Source: Actinomadura pelletieri DSM 43383
GTDB taxonomy: Bacteria > Actinomycetota > Actinomycetes > Streptosporangiales > Streptosporangiaceae
Direction of reading: 5' to 3'
NCBI RefSeq assembly: GCF_003634705.1
Contig: NZ_RBWU01000004.1
Span: 310,001 to 374,000, forward strand
Length of the DNA: 64,000 nucleotides
The number at the start of each line of letters is the position of its first letter. The first letter of the stretch is position 1. The notes below the pieces were generated by a model. It did not search any database. It had not been told where the DNA came from and saw only the letters and a program-made list of their open reading frames with translations. Positions 9,043-17,604 of this stretch are shown here, piece after piece. The position numbers were made by a program, and so were the translations under genes.

Positions 9043-10314
9043 ATGCACGAACCGCCCGTTCCCCATCTGCGTGGCCAGGACCCCGAGATCGCGGGGCTCG
9101 TCGAGGACGAGGCGCGCCGCCAGTTCGAGAAGCTGCGGCTCATCGCCTCGGAGAACTATGTGTCGCCCGCCGTCCTGGAGGCCGCCGGGACGGTTCTGAC
9201 CAACAAGTACTCCGAGGGGTACGCCGGCAAGCGGTACTACGAGGGTCAGCAGGTCGTCGACCCGATCGAGACGCTGGCCGTCGACCGGGCGAAGGAAGTG
9301 TTCGGTGTCGAGCACGCCAACGTCCAGCCGTATTCGGGGTCGCCCGCGAACCTCGCCGTGTACATGGCGTTCCTGGAGCCCGGCGACCCGGTGATGGGCC
9401 TGTCGCTGCCGATGGGCGGGCACCTGACGCACGGCTGGTCGGTGTCGGCGACCGGGAAGTGGTTCCGTCCCGTCCGGTACGACGTGCGCGCCGACACGGG
9501 CCGGATCGACCTCGACCAGGTCCGTGACCTGGCGCTCAAGGAGCGGCCGAAGCTCATCTGGTGCGGCGGCACCGCGATTCCCCGGACGATCGACTTCCCG
9601 GCGTTCGCGGAGATCGCCCGGGAGGTCGGCGCGGTGCTGGCGGCCGACATCGCGCACATCGCGGGACTGATCGCGGGTGGCGCGCATCCGTCGCCGGTCG
9701 GTCATGCCGACGTGATCACCACGACGACGCACAAGACGCTGCGCGGTCCGCGCGGCGCGATGATCATGTCGACGGGCGAGCACGCGAAGGCGGTCGACAA
9801 GGCCGTGTTCCCAGGGCTCCAGGGCGGGCCGCACAACCACACGACCGCGGCGATCGCGGTCGCGTTGCGGGAGGCGGCGCAGCCGGAGTTCGCCGCGTAC
9901 GCGCGGCAGGTCGTCGCCAACGCGAAGGCCCTCGCCGCCGCGCTGCTGGACCGCGGCTACGACCTGATCTCCGGCGGCACCGACAACCACCTCATCCTCA
10001 TCGACCTGACGAACAAGGGCATCGGCGGCAAACCCGCCGCGCAGGCCCTCGACCGCGCGGGGATCGAGCTGAACTACAACGCCGTCCCGTTCGATCCGCG
10101 CAAGCCGTTCGACCCGTCGGGGCTGCGGGTCGGCACCGCCGCGATCACCACCCGCGGGCTGGGCGAGGACCTGATGCCACGGGTCGCGGAATGGATGGAC
10201 GAGGTCGTGCAGGCCGCGGCGAAGCAGGACGAGAGCGTCGTCGAGCGGGTCGCCGGGCAGGTCCGCGAGCTGCTCGCGTCCTACCCGATGCCGGGGTGGA
10301 CGGCCACGCCCTGA
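9043..10314 (+). CDS. glyA: Serine hydroxymethyltransferase
   Basis: 423-residue PLP enzyme converting serine and tetrahydrofolate to glycine and 5,10-methylene-tetrahydrofolate, the main one-carbon source. Visible are LIASENYVSPAVLEA near the N terminus, KYSEGYAGKRYYEGQ and the Schiff-base Lys in TTTTHKTLRGPRG near residue 230. ATG 9043 has GGAGG at 9031-9035; upstream in-frame starts lie inside the riboswitch. Regulation through the ZTP riboswitch immediately upstream matches its folate role. Length is normal for the family. Confidence 0.97.
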   Translation: MHEPPVPHLRGQDPEIAGLVEDEARRQFEKLRLIASENYVSPAVLEAAGTVLTNKYSEGYAGKRYYEGQQVVDPIETLAVDRAKEVFGVEHANVQPYSGSPANLAVYMAFLEPGDPVMGLSLPMGGHLTHGWSVSATGKWFRPVRYDVRADTGRIDLDQVRDLALKERPKLIWCGGTAIPRTIDFPAFAEIAREVGAVLAADIAHIAGLIAGGAHPSPVGHADVITTTTHKTLRGPRGAMIMSTGEHAKAVDKAVFPGLQGGPHNHTTAAIAVALREAAQPEFAAYARQVVANAKALAAALLDRGYDLISGGTDNHLILIDLTNKGIGGKPAAQALDRAGIELNYNAVPFDPRKPFDPSGLRVGTAAITTRGLGEDLMPRVAEWMDEVVQAAAKQDESVVERVAGQVRELLASYPMPGWTATP

Positions 10315-10317
10315 CGG

Positions 10318-11100
10318 TCACGCCCCCCGCAGGATCGTGATCATGCGCCAGGCGGCGGGGTCGGTGAGCGCCACGGCGTGCTCACCGGCCCCGAAGTCGC
10401 CGTACCGGGCGACGACGTCCAGGCCGCCCGCGAGGCGGATCACCGCGTCCAGTTCCGTCGCCGTCCAGAACCGGTAGGGGACGACGTCGCGCAGCACCCG
10501 CGTCCCGTCCGAGTCGGTGATGGTCATCGTGACGTGGTCGTCGGCGATCTGGGTGACCGGGTCGAGCACGTCACCGGGCTCGCCCCACCGGACGGTGGCG
10601 CGGACGTCGCCGCGCTCGACCTGCCAGCCCGTGCTGACGGTCGGTTCGTCGGTGAGACGGTCACGCGGATGCGACATCTCCACGATGTACAGGCCGCCGG
10701 GGGACAGGTGCGCGGCGACGCGGCGCAGGTGCGCGACGAACGCGTCCAGCGTCATCAGGTGCGATGTCGAGTCCAGCATGGTCACGACCAGGTCGAACCG
10801 GCGGCCCAGGTCGAACCGGGTCATGTCGTCCTCGACGACGGTCACCTCGACGCCGTCGCGGGCCGCCTCCCGGGACGCGTAGGCGCACATGGCCGGGTTC
10901 AGGTCGAGCGCGGTCGCGGCGACCCCCCGGCGGGCGAACTCCCGGGCGTGCTCGGCGGGCCCGGCCGCCAGTTCCAGCATCGAGTCCGGCTTCAGCCGGT
11001 TCTCGGCGCACCAGTCGAGCAGGACGTCCACCTCGGTGGGCACGTCGCGGAACGAGCACGCCAGAGCGTACGCCCACGGATCGTCATAGATGCCGCTCAC
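10318..11100 (-). CDS. Class I SAM-dependent methyltransferase
   Basis: 260-residue protein with a Rossmann methyltransferase fold. Motif I is MLELAAGPAEHA near residue 40, motif II acidic region LDLNPAMCAYA, then VVEDDMTRFDLG, the motif IV-like LVVTMLDSTSHL and LSPGGLYIVEMS. Substrate unknown. The start is GTG 11100 (SGIYDDPWAYALA), with AGGATGGGCG upstream; an upstream ATG at 11133 would add 11 unlike residues. It converges on glyA with only three bases between stop codons and is divergent from the CMD-like gene. No pathway partner is evident nearby. Confidence 0.8.
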   Translation of the reverse strand: MSGIYDDPWAYALACSFRDVPTEVDVLLDWCAENRLKPDSMLELAAGPAEHAREFARRGVAATALDLNPAMCAYASREAARDGVEVTVVEDDMTRFDLGRRFDLVVTMLDSTSHLMTLDAFVAHLRRVAAHLSPGGLYIVEMSHPRDRLTDEPTVSTGWQVERGDVRATVRWGEPGDVLDPVTQIADDHVTMTITDSDGTRVLRDVVPYRFWTATELDAVIRLAGGLDVVARYGDFGAGEHAVALTDPAAWRMITILRGA

Positions 11101-11218
11101 CCGCCCATCCTGCCAGCGCGCCGCCGGTGTCACGTGATCGCCACGTCATCCTGCGCCCGGGGTTTCACATTCCGGCGGGGGCTTGAGCCGTCCGGTCGGA
11201 CCGCCTAGCGTGCGGTAA

Positions 11219-11890
11219 GTGATCGACCCCGTGAGCGGTGAGCATGTCAATGACCGACCTCCGCCCGGTCCGTCAGCGACCCGGCTCCCGCTGCTGCTCC
11301 CCGGTACCCTCAGCGACGACCAGCGCACCGTCTACGAGGCGGTGACCGGTGGCCCGCGCGCGCAGGGCCGGGTCCCGCCCGTCGCGATCGCCGACAGGTT
11401 CGGGCGTCTGCTCGGCCCGTTCAACGCCATGCTGTACAGCCCCTCGGTCGGGTTGCCGTTGCAGGATCTCGGCGCCGCGCTGCGGTTCCGCACCGCGTTC
11501 ACCCGACGCGAACGGGAGATCGCGACGCTGGTCGTCGCCGCGCATCTGCGTTCCGACTACGAATGGCACACGCACGAGCTGATCGGACGCCGGGTCGGGC
11601 TCGCGGACGACGAGATGGCCGCGCTCCGGGAGGGCCGCGCGCCGATGCTCGCCGACGTCCGGGAACGCGTCGTGTACGAGGCGGTCCGGCAGCTCGTCGC
11701 CGAGGGCGACCTCGGCGACGCGGTGTTCACGGAGGCGGCGACGACGCTCGGCCGTCCCGCCGTCGTGGAACTGGTCACGCTCGTCGGCTACTACCGGGCG
11801 CTGGCGTTGCACCTGCGCGTGTTCCGGGTCGGTGTCCCGGACGGCGAGCCCGCGCCCGCCTGGCCCGCTGGGGAGGACGGAGATGAGTGA
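11219..11890 (+). CDS. Carboxymuconolactone decarboxylase-like (AhpD-fold) protein
   Basis: 223-residue all-helical protein resembling the CMD family. A helix block REREIATLVVAAHLRSDYEWHTHELIGRRVGL near residues 98-130 carries the typical Glu and YEWHTHE, but no CxxC redox pair, so it is closer to the decarboxylase/lactonase-like branch than to the AhpD peroxidase partner. Function unknown. The GTG at 11219 lacks a clear Shine-Dalgarno; a second GTG at 11231 is possible. It overlaps the following GNAT gene by eight bases, so the two are co-translated. Confidence 0.7.
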   Translation: MIDPVSGEHVNDRPPPGPSATRLPLLLPGTLSDDQRTVYEAVTGGPRAQGRVPPVAIADRFGRLLGPFNAMLYSPSVGLPLQDLGAALRFRTAFTRREREIATLVVAAHLRSDYEWHTHELIGRRVGLADDEMAALREGRAPMLADVRERVVYEAVRQLVAEGDLGDAVFTEAATTLGRPAVVELVTLVGYYRALALHLRVFRVGVPDGEPAPAWPAGEDGDE

Positions 11891-12488
11891 GGTCCTGCGG
11901 ACGGTGCGGCTCGAACTGCATCCGGTGTCGATGGCCGACCACGCCGCGTTGTTGACGCACTGGACGGGCCCGCTCGTCCGGCGTCATCTGTTCGACGACC
12001 GGTTGATCTCCGCCGTCCAGGTCGCGGAGATCATCGACGCCAGCGAGCGGGACTTCGCCACCGAGGGCTACGGGCTGTGGGCGCTGCGGCCGGCCCGCTG
12101 GTCCGGTGGGATCGACGGCGTTCCGGGTCCGGACGCGGCGGCGCCCGGCGACCCGCTGATCGGTGTGGCGGGGCTCAGCCACCACGACGGGCCCCTCGGC
12201 CACGGCGTGGACGTGGAGATCCTCTACAGCCTGGAACCGGACCGGTGGGGGCAGGGGCTCGCCGCCGAGGCGTCCCGCGCGGTCCTCGACTACGCGTTCG
12301 GGGTGGTCGGGGTGCACCGGGTCACCGCCGAGATCGACATGGCGAACCCGGCGTCGGCGGAGATCGCCCTGCAGCTCGGGATGCGTCGCCGCCCGGACGG
12401 TCCCGCCGGGCCCGACGGCGCCGCCTACTACGCGGCCGAACGTTCCCGCTGGGTCGGCTCGCGCCGCTTCGTGGACGCCGTTCCCTAG
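11883..12488 (+). CDS. GNAT-family (RimJ/RimL-type) N-acetyltransferase
   Basis: 201-residue acetyl-CoA-dependent acetyltransferase. N-terminal RTVRLELHPVSMADHAAL matches the RimJ/RimL branch, with the acetyl-CoA binding strand-helix EILYSLEPDRWGQGLAAEASRAVLDYAF near residues 112-140 and the EIDMANPASAEIALQLGMR block. ATG 11883 follows GGGGAGGACGGAG and lies inside the end of the preceding CMD-like gene. The substrate may be a protein N terminus, a small amine or an antibiotic; nothing in the context decides. Its 3' end overlaps the stop of the convergent PEP-mutase-like gene by four bases. Confidence 0.8.
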   Translation: MSEVLRTVRLELHPVSMADHAALLTHWTGPLVRRHLFDDRLISAVQVAEIIDASERDFATEGYGLWALRPARWSGGIDGVPGPDAAAPGDPLIGVAGLSHHDGPLGHGVDVEILYSLEPDRWGQGLAAEASRAVLDYAFGVVGVHRVTAEIDMANPASAEIALQLGMRRRPDGPAGPDGAAYYAAERSRWVGSRRFVDAVP

Positions 12489-13252
12489 CGCCGGACGAGG
12501 TCCTGGACGTCCCCGTACGAGGGTGTGCGGCGTTCGGTGTCGTCCTGTCCGGTCACGTCGAGCGCCGCCGCGACCGTGGCGCGCAACGCCTCGCGGAACA
12601 GCAGCGACCCGGTGCTGACGCGGTGGACGCCGAGGCGCGCCATCCGCTCGTACTCGGTCTTGCCCGGGATGTACAGCACGTTCAGCGGCACGCCCGCGAT
12701 GTCGAGGACGGCGCGGATGTCGGCGTCGTCGACGATGCCGGGCACGAACACCCCGTCCGCGCCCGCCTCCGCGAACGCGCGGGCCCGCCGCAGCGTCTCG
12801 TCCCGGTCCGGGTCGCCGAGCCAGAACGTGTCGGTACGGGCGTTGAGGAACACCTGCGGCGCGGCCCGCTTCACCGCCGCGATGAGGGTGGTCTGGTGGT
12901 CGAGCGGCGCGAGGGTCCCGTCGGCGCGGCCGTCCTCCAGGTTGATCCCGACGATGCCGAACGAGGCGAGTTCGGTGACGAGTTCGGCGACGTCCCCGAT
13001 CCGGTCGGAGAAGCCGCCCTCGACGTCGACGGTGACCGGCACGGGCAGGCGGGCGAGGACACTGGCGAGCGCGATGGTCTCGTCGCGGGTGCCGCCCGCC
13101 GCGTCGATCTTCCCGGCCGCGGCGGCGACACCGAGGCTCGTCGTCCCGATCGCGGGGAAACCGGCCTTGACCAGCGCCGCGCCGCTCGCGAAGTCCCACG
13201 CGTTCGGCAGCAACAGCGGCCGGTCACCGTGATGCAGATCGTGGAACCGCAC
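12485..13252 (-). CDS. PEP mutase/isocitrate lyase superfamily protein
   Basis: 255-residue TIM-barrel protein of the phosphoenolpyruvate mutase/ICL superfamily. Visible are LLLPNAWDFASGAALVKAGF at the N terminus, the metal-ligand region VDVEGGFSD near residue 83, GINLEDGR and NARTDTFWLG. The lyase-type KKCGH catalytic loop is not seen, as in the large group annotated only as superfamily members; carbon-carbon or phosphorus-carbon activity cannot be assigned. GTG 13252 is preceded by GGAGG, which decides the start; a much longer upstream extension is out-of-family. The racemase-like gene lies 101 bp upstream on the same strand. Confidence 0.8.
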   Translation of the reverse strand: MRFHDLHHGDRPLLLPNAWDFASGAALVKAGFPAIGTTSLGVAAAAGKIDAAGGTRDETIALASVLARLPVPVTVDVEGGFSDRIGDVAELVTELASFGIVGINLEDGRADGTLAPLDHQTTLIAAVKRAAPQVFLNARTDTFWLGDPDRDETLRRARAFAEAGADGVFVPGIVDDADIRAVLDIAGVPLNVLYIPGKTEYERMARLGVHRVSTGSLLFREALRATVAAALDVTGQDDTERRTPSYGDVQDLVRR

Positions 13253-13353
13253 GGGTCGACCTCCGTTCCGGGACGGGCCGCCGCGAACGAACTCCGGCGA
13301 CCAGGTGGGGACGTTCCCGCCGGTCGGGATCGAAACGGGCGGGCGTCCCGAAT

Positions 13354-14109
13354 CTAGGACGGGGTCGTTTCGTCGTCCGCCGAAGCGTCGACGGGCCCGC
13401 CGCGCCAGGTGGGGAAGGGGCGGCGGCCGACGGCCACGTCGAAGGCGGCGCGGGCGAGCAGGCGGGTGGAGTCGAGCGTCGGCAGCGGCGACGCGTCGGG
13501 CGTCACCAGCAGCGGGATCTCGGTGCAGACGAGCGCCACGGCGTCGCAGCCGCGTTCGGCGAGCCGCTCGATGACGCGGACGTACACGCGCCGCGACTCC
13601 TCGGTGAAGACGCCGTTGACCAGCTCGGCGAAGATGATCCGGTTGACGGTCTCCCGGTCGTCGGCGTCCGGGACCCGGGCCTCGATGCCGCGCGCGGCGA
13701 GTTCGCGGGGGTAGACCGGGCCGGCCATGGTGTACCGGGTGCCGAGGACGCCGACGCGGGCGCGGCCGTCCCGGGCTGCCTGGTCGGCGACGATCCGGGC
13801 GATGTGCAGGCCGGGCAGCGACAGGTCGTCGCCGGGCCGTTCGAGCGCCAGGTGCGCGGTGTTGTCCGGGCAGACGAAGAAGTCGGCGCCCGCCGCCGCG
13901 AGCCGCCGGACGTTCTCGGCGAACGTCGCCCGGATCGGGTCGTGATCTCCGGCGTCCCACGCGGGCATGCTCCGGGCCATCGCGGTGAGGTCGAGCGTCA
14001 CGTCCGGGTGGTCGTCGGGGCCCAGCTCGCGGAACCCTTCCTGGCAGAAGGCGCGCAGGCACAGCGCGGCGCCTTCCATGCTGTGGGCGAGGATGCCGAG
14101 ATGCTGCAT
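13354..14109 (-). CDS. Aspartate/glutamate racemase-family protein
   Basis: 251-residue cofactor-independent Asp/Glu racemase family member. The two catalytic-type cysteines are both present: FVCPDNTAHL near residue 86 and ALVCTEIPLL near 195, along with GVLGTRYTM and an N-terminal HLGILAHSMEGA. This argues for an active amino-acid racemase, substrate undetermined. ATG 14109 gives the normal family start; in-frame codons upstream run through the divergent promoter region. Transcribed away from the XRE-cupin regulator, which may control it. The PEP-mutase-like gene follows 101 bp downstream. Confidence 0.82.
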   Translation of the reverse strand: MQHLGILAHSMEGAALCLRAFCQEGFRELGPDDHPDVTLDLTAMARSMPAWDAGDHDPIRATFAENVRRLAAAGADFFVCPDNTAHLALERPGDDLSLPGLHIARIVADQAARDGRARVGVLGTRYTMAGPVYPRELAARGIEARVPDADDRETVNRIIFAELVNGVFTEESRRVYVRVIERLAERGCDAVALVCTEIPLLVTPDASPLPTLDSTRLLARAAFDVAVGRRPFPTWRGGPVDASADDETTPS

Positions 14110-14121
14110 GCTCCAGTTCCC

Positions 14122-14137
14122 GTTCGGTGTGCCGAAC
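14122..14137. promoter_or_regulatory. Inverted repeat, candidate operator (racemase side)
   Basis: GTTCGG-N4-CCGAAC is a perfect 6-bp inverted repeat, 13-28 bp upstream of the racemase-like start. It shares its half-site with a second repeat at 14170-14185, consistent with a common regulator, most simply the adjacent XRE-cupin protein. Confidence 0.5.
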
Positions 14138-14169
14138 AATCGTCCATTAACATGAACACAACGTGCATG

Positions 14170-14185
14170 GTTCGTCAAACCGAAC
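14170..14185. promoter_or_regulatory. Inverted repeat, candidate operator (regulator side)
   Basis: GTTCG-N6-CGAAC lies 22-37 bp before the XRE-cupin start, 48 bp centre to centre from the matching repeat. Suggests autoregulation plus control of the divergent racemase-like gene; inference from symmetry. Confidence 0.5.
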
Positions 14186-14207
14186 ACATGGCAGTCTGGA
14201 GCGAACG

Positions 14208-14762
14208 ATGGGAAACGCCGATCTGATCGCGGTGATCGCCGCGTCTCTCCGTCGGGAACGCGAGCGCGCCGGGATGTCACAGACGGAGCTGGCCCGCCGC
14301 GCCGGTCTCGCCAAGTCGACGCTGTCCCAACTGGAGGCGGGCACCGGAAACCCGAGCGTCGAGACGCTGTGGGCGCTCGGCACGGCCCTGGACGTCCCGT
14401 TCAGCCGTCTCGTCGACCCGCCCCGGGCGCCCGTCCGCGTGATCCGCGCGGGCGAGGGCCCCGCCGCCCACTCCGACCAGGCCGACTACACGACCACGCT
14501 GCTCGCGTCCTGCCCGCCCAACGCCCGTCGCGACCTCTACCGCGTCACCGCCCAGCCCGGCGCCCGCCGCGTCTCCGACCCGCACCCGCCGGGCACGGTG
14601 GAACACGCCGTCCTCAGCACCGGCCGCGCGCTCGTGGGCCCGTCGGACGGCCCGATCGAACTCGCCCCCGGCGACTACATCACCTATCCCGGCGACGCCT
14701 CCCACGTGTTCGAGGCCCTCACCCCCGGCACCTCCGCGATCTTCCTCATGGAGCACGTCTAG
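14208..14762 (+). CDS. XRE-family regulator with C-terminal cupin sensor
   Basis: 184-residue transcription factor. The N-terminal Cro/C1-type helix-turn-helix spans about residues 8-63 (GMSQTELARRAGLAKSTLSQLE) and the C-terminal half is a cupin beta-barrel (PPGTVEHAVLSTGRALV, LAPGDYITYPGDASHVFEA). Such proteins usually sense a small molecule through the cupin. ATG 14208 is chosen because the family starts directly with the HTH; the earlier ATG at 14163 would put the operator-like repeat inside the gene. It is divergent from the racemase-like gene. Its stop codon overlaps that of the convergent phosphoesterase within GTCTAGAC. Confidence 0.88.
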   Translation: MGNADLIAVIAASLRRERERAGMSQTELARRAGLAKSTLSQLEAGTGNPSVETLWALGTALDVPFSRLVDPPRAPVRVIRAGEGPAAHSDQADYTTTLLASCPPNARRDLYRVTAQPGARRVSDPHPPGTVEHAVLSTGRALVGPSDGPIELAPGDYITYPGDASHVFEALTPGTSAIFLMEHV

Positions 14763-15487
14763 ACGGTGCGGTAATGGGTGGTCAGGCGCCCCGCGTCGTC
14801 CAGGACGTGGAACGCCACACCCGGGGGAGCGTCGTTGGAGGCGATGCCGCCCGCCTCACCGGGCAGCTTCAGCGTGGACGCCACTCCCGGCGCGACGAGC
14901 AGCGGCCGTCCCGCGAACGTCGTGACCGCCGCCGTGTGCGCGTGCCCGCACAGCAGGGCCACGACCTGCGGATGCCGCGCGACGACCGCGGCCAGCCGTT
15001 CCTCGCCGAACTGCCTGATCCGATCCACGTACGGGATGCCCACCGGCACCGGCGGATGGTGGAAACAGACGAACGCCGGAGCCTCGGGTTCCTGGGACAG
15101 GCACCGATCGAGCCAGTCGATCGTCTCGTCGTCGAGAAACCCGTGATCCTCTCCGCGAACCGTGGAGTCGCACATCACGAACACCGCGCCCGCAACCTTG
15201 TGCACCTGGTTGATCGGCCCGCCACCCGGCGGCTCGTCCAGAAGCACCTCCCGGTACGGCCCCCGCGCGTCATGGTTGCCGGGGCACGTCAGTACCGGAT
15301 GCGGGGACCGCAGCACCTCCCGGGCCTGCCGGTACTCGGCGGGCGTGCCATGGTCGGCGATGTCACCCGTGACGAGAACGGCGTCGAGCGGCACGGCGTT
15401 CACCCGCTCCATGACCCACGCCGCCCGTTCGCGGCGGCGCTCACCGCCGTCCAGATGTGTGTCGCTGAGCTGGGCGAGAACAAGCAT
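14759..15487 (-). CDS. Calcineurin-like metallophosphoesterase (CpdA/Icc type)
   Basis: 242-residue binuclear-metal phosphoesterase. All family motifs are visible: D-x-H in LSDTHLDGG near residue 10, GDIADHG, the GNHDARG block, HHPP and the C-terminal CGHAHTAA. The arrangement resembles cyclic nucleotide phosphodiesterases of the CpdA/Icc group, but the in vivo substrate is not provable. ATG 15487 begins MLVLAQLSDTHL; a GTG-type extension to 15517 is unlike the family. Only 47 bp separate it from the divergent MocR gene, so promoters must be compact. Confidence 0.87.
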   Translation of the reverse strand: MLVLAQLSDTHLDGGERRRERAAWVMERVNAVPLDAVLVTGDIADHGTPAEYRQAREVLRSPHPVLTCPGNHDARGPYREVLLDEPPGGGPINQVHKVAGAVFVMCDSTVRGEDHGFLDDETIDWLDRCLSQEPEAPAFVCFHHPPVPVGIPYVDRIRQFGEERLAAVVARHPQVVALLCGHAHTAAVTTFAGRPLLVAPGVASTLKLPGEAGGIASNDAPPGVAFHVLDDAGRLTTHYRTV

Positions 15488-15534
15488 GTCGGGAAATTTA
15501 GGCGGCCACCGGACCATGGTTAAGATCCAATCTC

Positions 15535-16914
15535 ATGCCGAAAAGTTGGTCCGGTTCGGGAATCGATCTGCATCTCGACCTCGACACGTCCGGTGGCCGC
15601 CGGGCGGGCCTCGAACGCGCCCTCCGCGCCGCGATCCGGACCGGGCGGCTCGCCCCCGGCGACCCCGTCCCGTCGACCCGCGTCCTCGCCGCCCAGCTCC
15701 ACCTTTCCCGCGGCACGGTCACCGCCGCCTACGACCAGTTGACGGCCGAGGGCTACCTGACGACCGTCCCCGGCTCCGCCACTAGGGTCGCGGAGATCAC
15801 CCCCACACCCACCAACGCGGCCGGCGCGCGGCGAGCGGCCGAACCCGTCCACGACCTCCTGCCGGGAAGCCCCGACCTCGGCGCTTTCCCCGCCCGTGCC
15901 TGGCTGCGCTCGACCCGCCGCGTCCTGAACGCCGCACCGCCCGAGGCGTACGCGCTCGGCGACCCGCGCGGCCGCCCCGAACTGCGCGAGGCGCTGGCCG
16001 CCTACCTCGGACGGGCCCGCGGCGTCCACGCCGACCCGGCCCGGATCGTCGTCACCTCCGGATACGCGCAGTCCCTCGGCCTGCTCGCCGAAGTCCTCTG
16101 CGACACCGGAACGACCACGATCGCGATGGAGGAACCGGGCCACCCGTTCCACCGAAAGATCGTCCGCCATCGCGGTCTGGAGGTCGTCCCACTGCCCGTG
16201 GACGACCTCGGCGCCCGCCCCGAGCCCGGCCCGGCGGGCGCGGCCGTCCTCACCCCGGCGCACCAGTACCCGTACGGCGCGACCCTCCACCCCGACCGCC
16301 GCCACGCCTTCACCTCCTGGGCCCGCGCCACCGGCGCGACGATCGTCGAGGACGACTACGACGGCGAGTTCCGCTACGACCGCCACCCGGTCGGCGCCCT
16401 CCAGGGCATGGCCCCCGCCCACGTCGTCTACGCCGGAACCGCGTCCAAGACCCTCGCCCCGGCACTGCGCCTCGCCTGGCTGGTCCTGCCCGCCCACCTG
16501 GTCGAACCCGTCACGGAGGCCAAACGCCTCGCCGACGCGCACACCCAGTCGCTCGGCCAACTCGTCCTCGCCGACCTCCTCGACACCCACGCCTACGACC
16601 GCCACGTCCGCGCGTCCCGCCTCCGTTACCGCCGCCGCCGCGACCTCCTACGGGAAACGCTGCACGACCGCGCCCCCCACGTCCACGTACAAGGCATCGC
16701 CGCCGGACTGCACGCCCTCGTCCTCCTCCCCGACAACGGCCCCACCGAGCCCGAGATCATGGCCCGCGCCACAGAACTCGACCTGGCCCTGATGCCCCTC
16801 CACAGCCACTGGCAGAACCCGTCCGACCGCCCCCAGGGCTTCGTCCTCGGCTACAGCACCCCGGTCGGCTCCGCCTACCCGACCGCCCTGGACATCCTCT
16901 GCCGCGCCTTGTGA
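15535..16914 (+). CDS. MocR/PdxR-type GntR regulator with aminotransferase domain
   Basis: 459-residue fusion of an N-terminal GntR winged helix (STRVLAAQLHLSRGTVTAAYDQLTAEGYL, residues 40-75) and a class I aminotransferase-like domain. The PLP Lys lies in AGTASKTLAPALRLAW near residue 305, and EDDYDGEFRYDRHPVGALQG and PAHQYPYGATL are typical. MocR regulators such as PdxR use bound PLP to control pyridoxal synthesis, GABA or amino-acid genes. No pdxST lies in this window, so the target is unknown. The ATG is at 15535; the gene is divergent from the phosphoesterase. Confidence 0.88.
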   Translation: MPKSWSGSGIDLHLDLDTSGGRRAGLERALRAAIRTGRLAPGDPVPSTRVLAAQLHLSRGTVTAAYDQLTAEGYLTTVPGSATRVAEITPTPTNAAGARRAAEPVHDLLPGSPDLGAFPARAWLRSTRRVLNAAPPEAYALGDPRGRPELREALAAYLGRARGVHADPARIVVTSGYAQSLGLLAEVLCDTGTTTIAMEEPGHPFHRKIVRHRGLEVVPLPVDDLGARPEPGPAGAAVLTPAHQYPYGATLHPDRRHAFTSWARATGATIVEDDYDGEFRYDRHPVGALQGMAPAHVVYAGTASKTLAPALRLAWLVLPAHLVEPVTEAKRLADAHTQSLGQLVLADLLDTHAYDRHVRASRLRYRRRRDLLRETLHDRAPHVHVQGIAAGLHALVLLPDNGPTEPEIMARATELDLALMPLHSHWQNPSDRPQGFVLGYSTPVGSAYPTALDILCRAL

Positions 16915-16940
16915 TGACTCGGACCCAAGCGCCGCCGGCC

Positions 16941-17588
16941 TCAGGACGTGCCGTCCAGGTAGGCGAGCACGGCCCGCACGCGCCGGTGGCCGGAATCGTC
17001 CGGGGCCAGGCCGAGCTTGGCGAAGATGTTGCCGATGTGCTTGTGGACGGCGTTGTCCGAGATCCGCATCCGCTCGGCGATGGTGGCGTTGTCGTGGCCC
17101 TGCGCCATGAGCGCGAGCGACTCCCGCTCGCGCGGTGTGAGGCTGTCCAGGGGGTCCCCGGAGCGGCGCGCGAGGAGTTGGGCGACCACCTCGGGGTCCA
17201 TCGCGGTGCCGCCGGCGGCGACACGGCGCAGGGCGTCGACGAACTCGGCGACCCGGCCGATGCGGTCCTTGAGCAGGTAGCCGATGCCGCCGCGGCCGTC
17301 CGACAGGAGTTCCCCGGCGTAGTCGCGTTCGACGTACTGCGACAGCACCAGGATCGGCAACGCGCCATGCTCGCGGCGGGCCCGCAGCGCGGCGTGGATG
17401 CCCTCGTCGCGGAACGTCGGCGGCAGCCGCACGTCCACGATGGCGATGTCGGGCCGGTGCCCGGCGACGGCGTCGAGGAACGCCTCGCCGTCGCCGACGA
17501 CCGCCGCGACCTCGCAGCCCTTCGACGCCAGCAGCAGCTCAAGACCGCTGGACAGCAGCACGTTGTCCTCGGCGATCACGACCCGCAC
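16941..17588 (-). CDS. NarL/LuxR-type response regulator
   Basis: 215-residue response regulator. Receiver domain with acidic pocket AEDN, phospho-acceptor Asp in DIAIVDVRLP near residue 52 and Lys in GYLLKDRIG; C-terminal LuxR helix-turn-helix with LTPRERESLALMAQGHDNATIAERM. GTG 17588 is set by the GGAGGTGTC ribosome site directly upstream. It starts 16 bp after the sensor kinase stop, so the two form one operon with the kinase first. Its stop is 26 bp from that of the convergent MocR gene. Confidence 0.93.
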   Translation of the reverse strand: MRVVIAEDNVLLSSGLELLLASKGCEVAAVVGDGEAFLDAVAGHRPDIAIVDVRLPPTFRDEGIHAALRARREHGALPILVLSQYVERDYAGELLSDGRGGIGYLLKDRIGRVAEFVDALRRVAAGGTAMDPEVVAQLLARRSGDPLDSLTPRERESLALMAQGHDNATIAERMRISDNAVHKHIGNIFAKLGLAPDDSGHRRVRAVLAYLDGTS

Positions 17589-17604
17589 GACACCTCCCGA
17601 ACGA

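Noticed and set aside
12077..13357. Long plus-strand frame of 426 codons
   Set aside because: It lies antisense to the PEP-mutase-like gene and out of frame with the GNAT gene, with shadow-like Arg/Gly/Pro-rich content.
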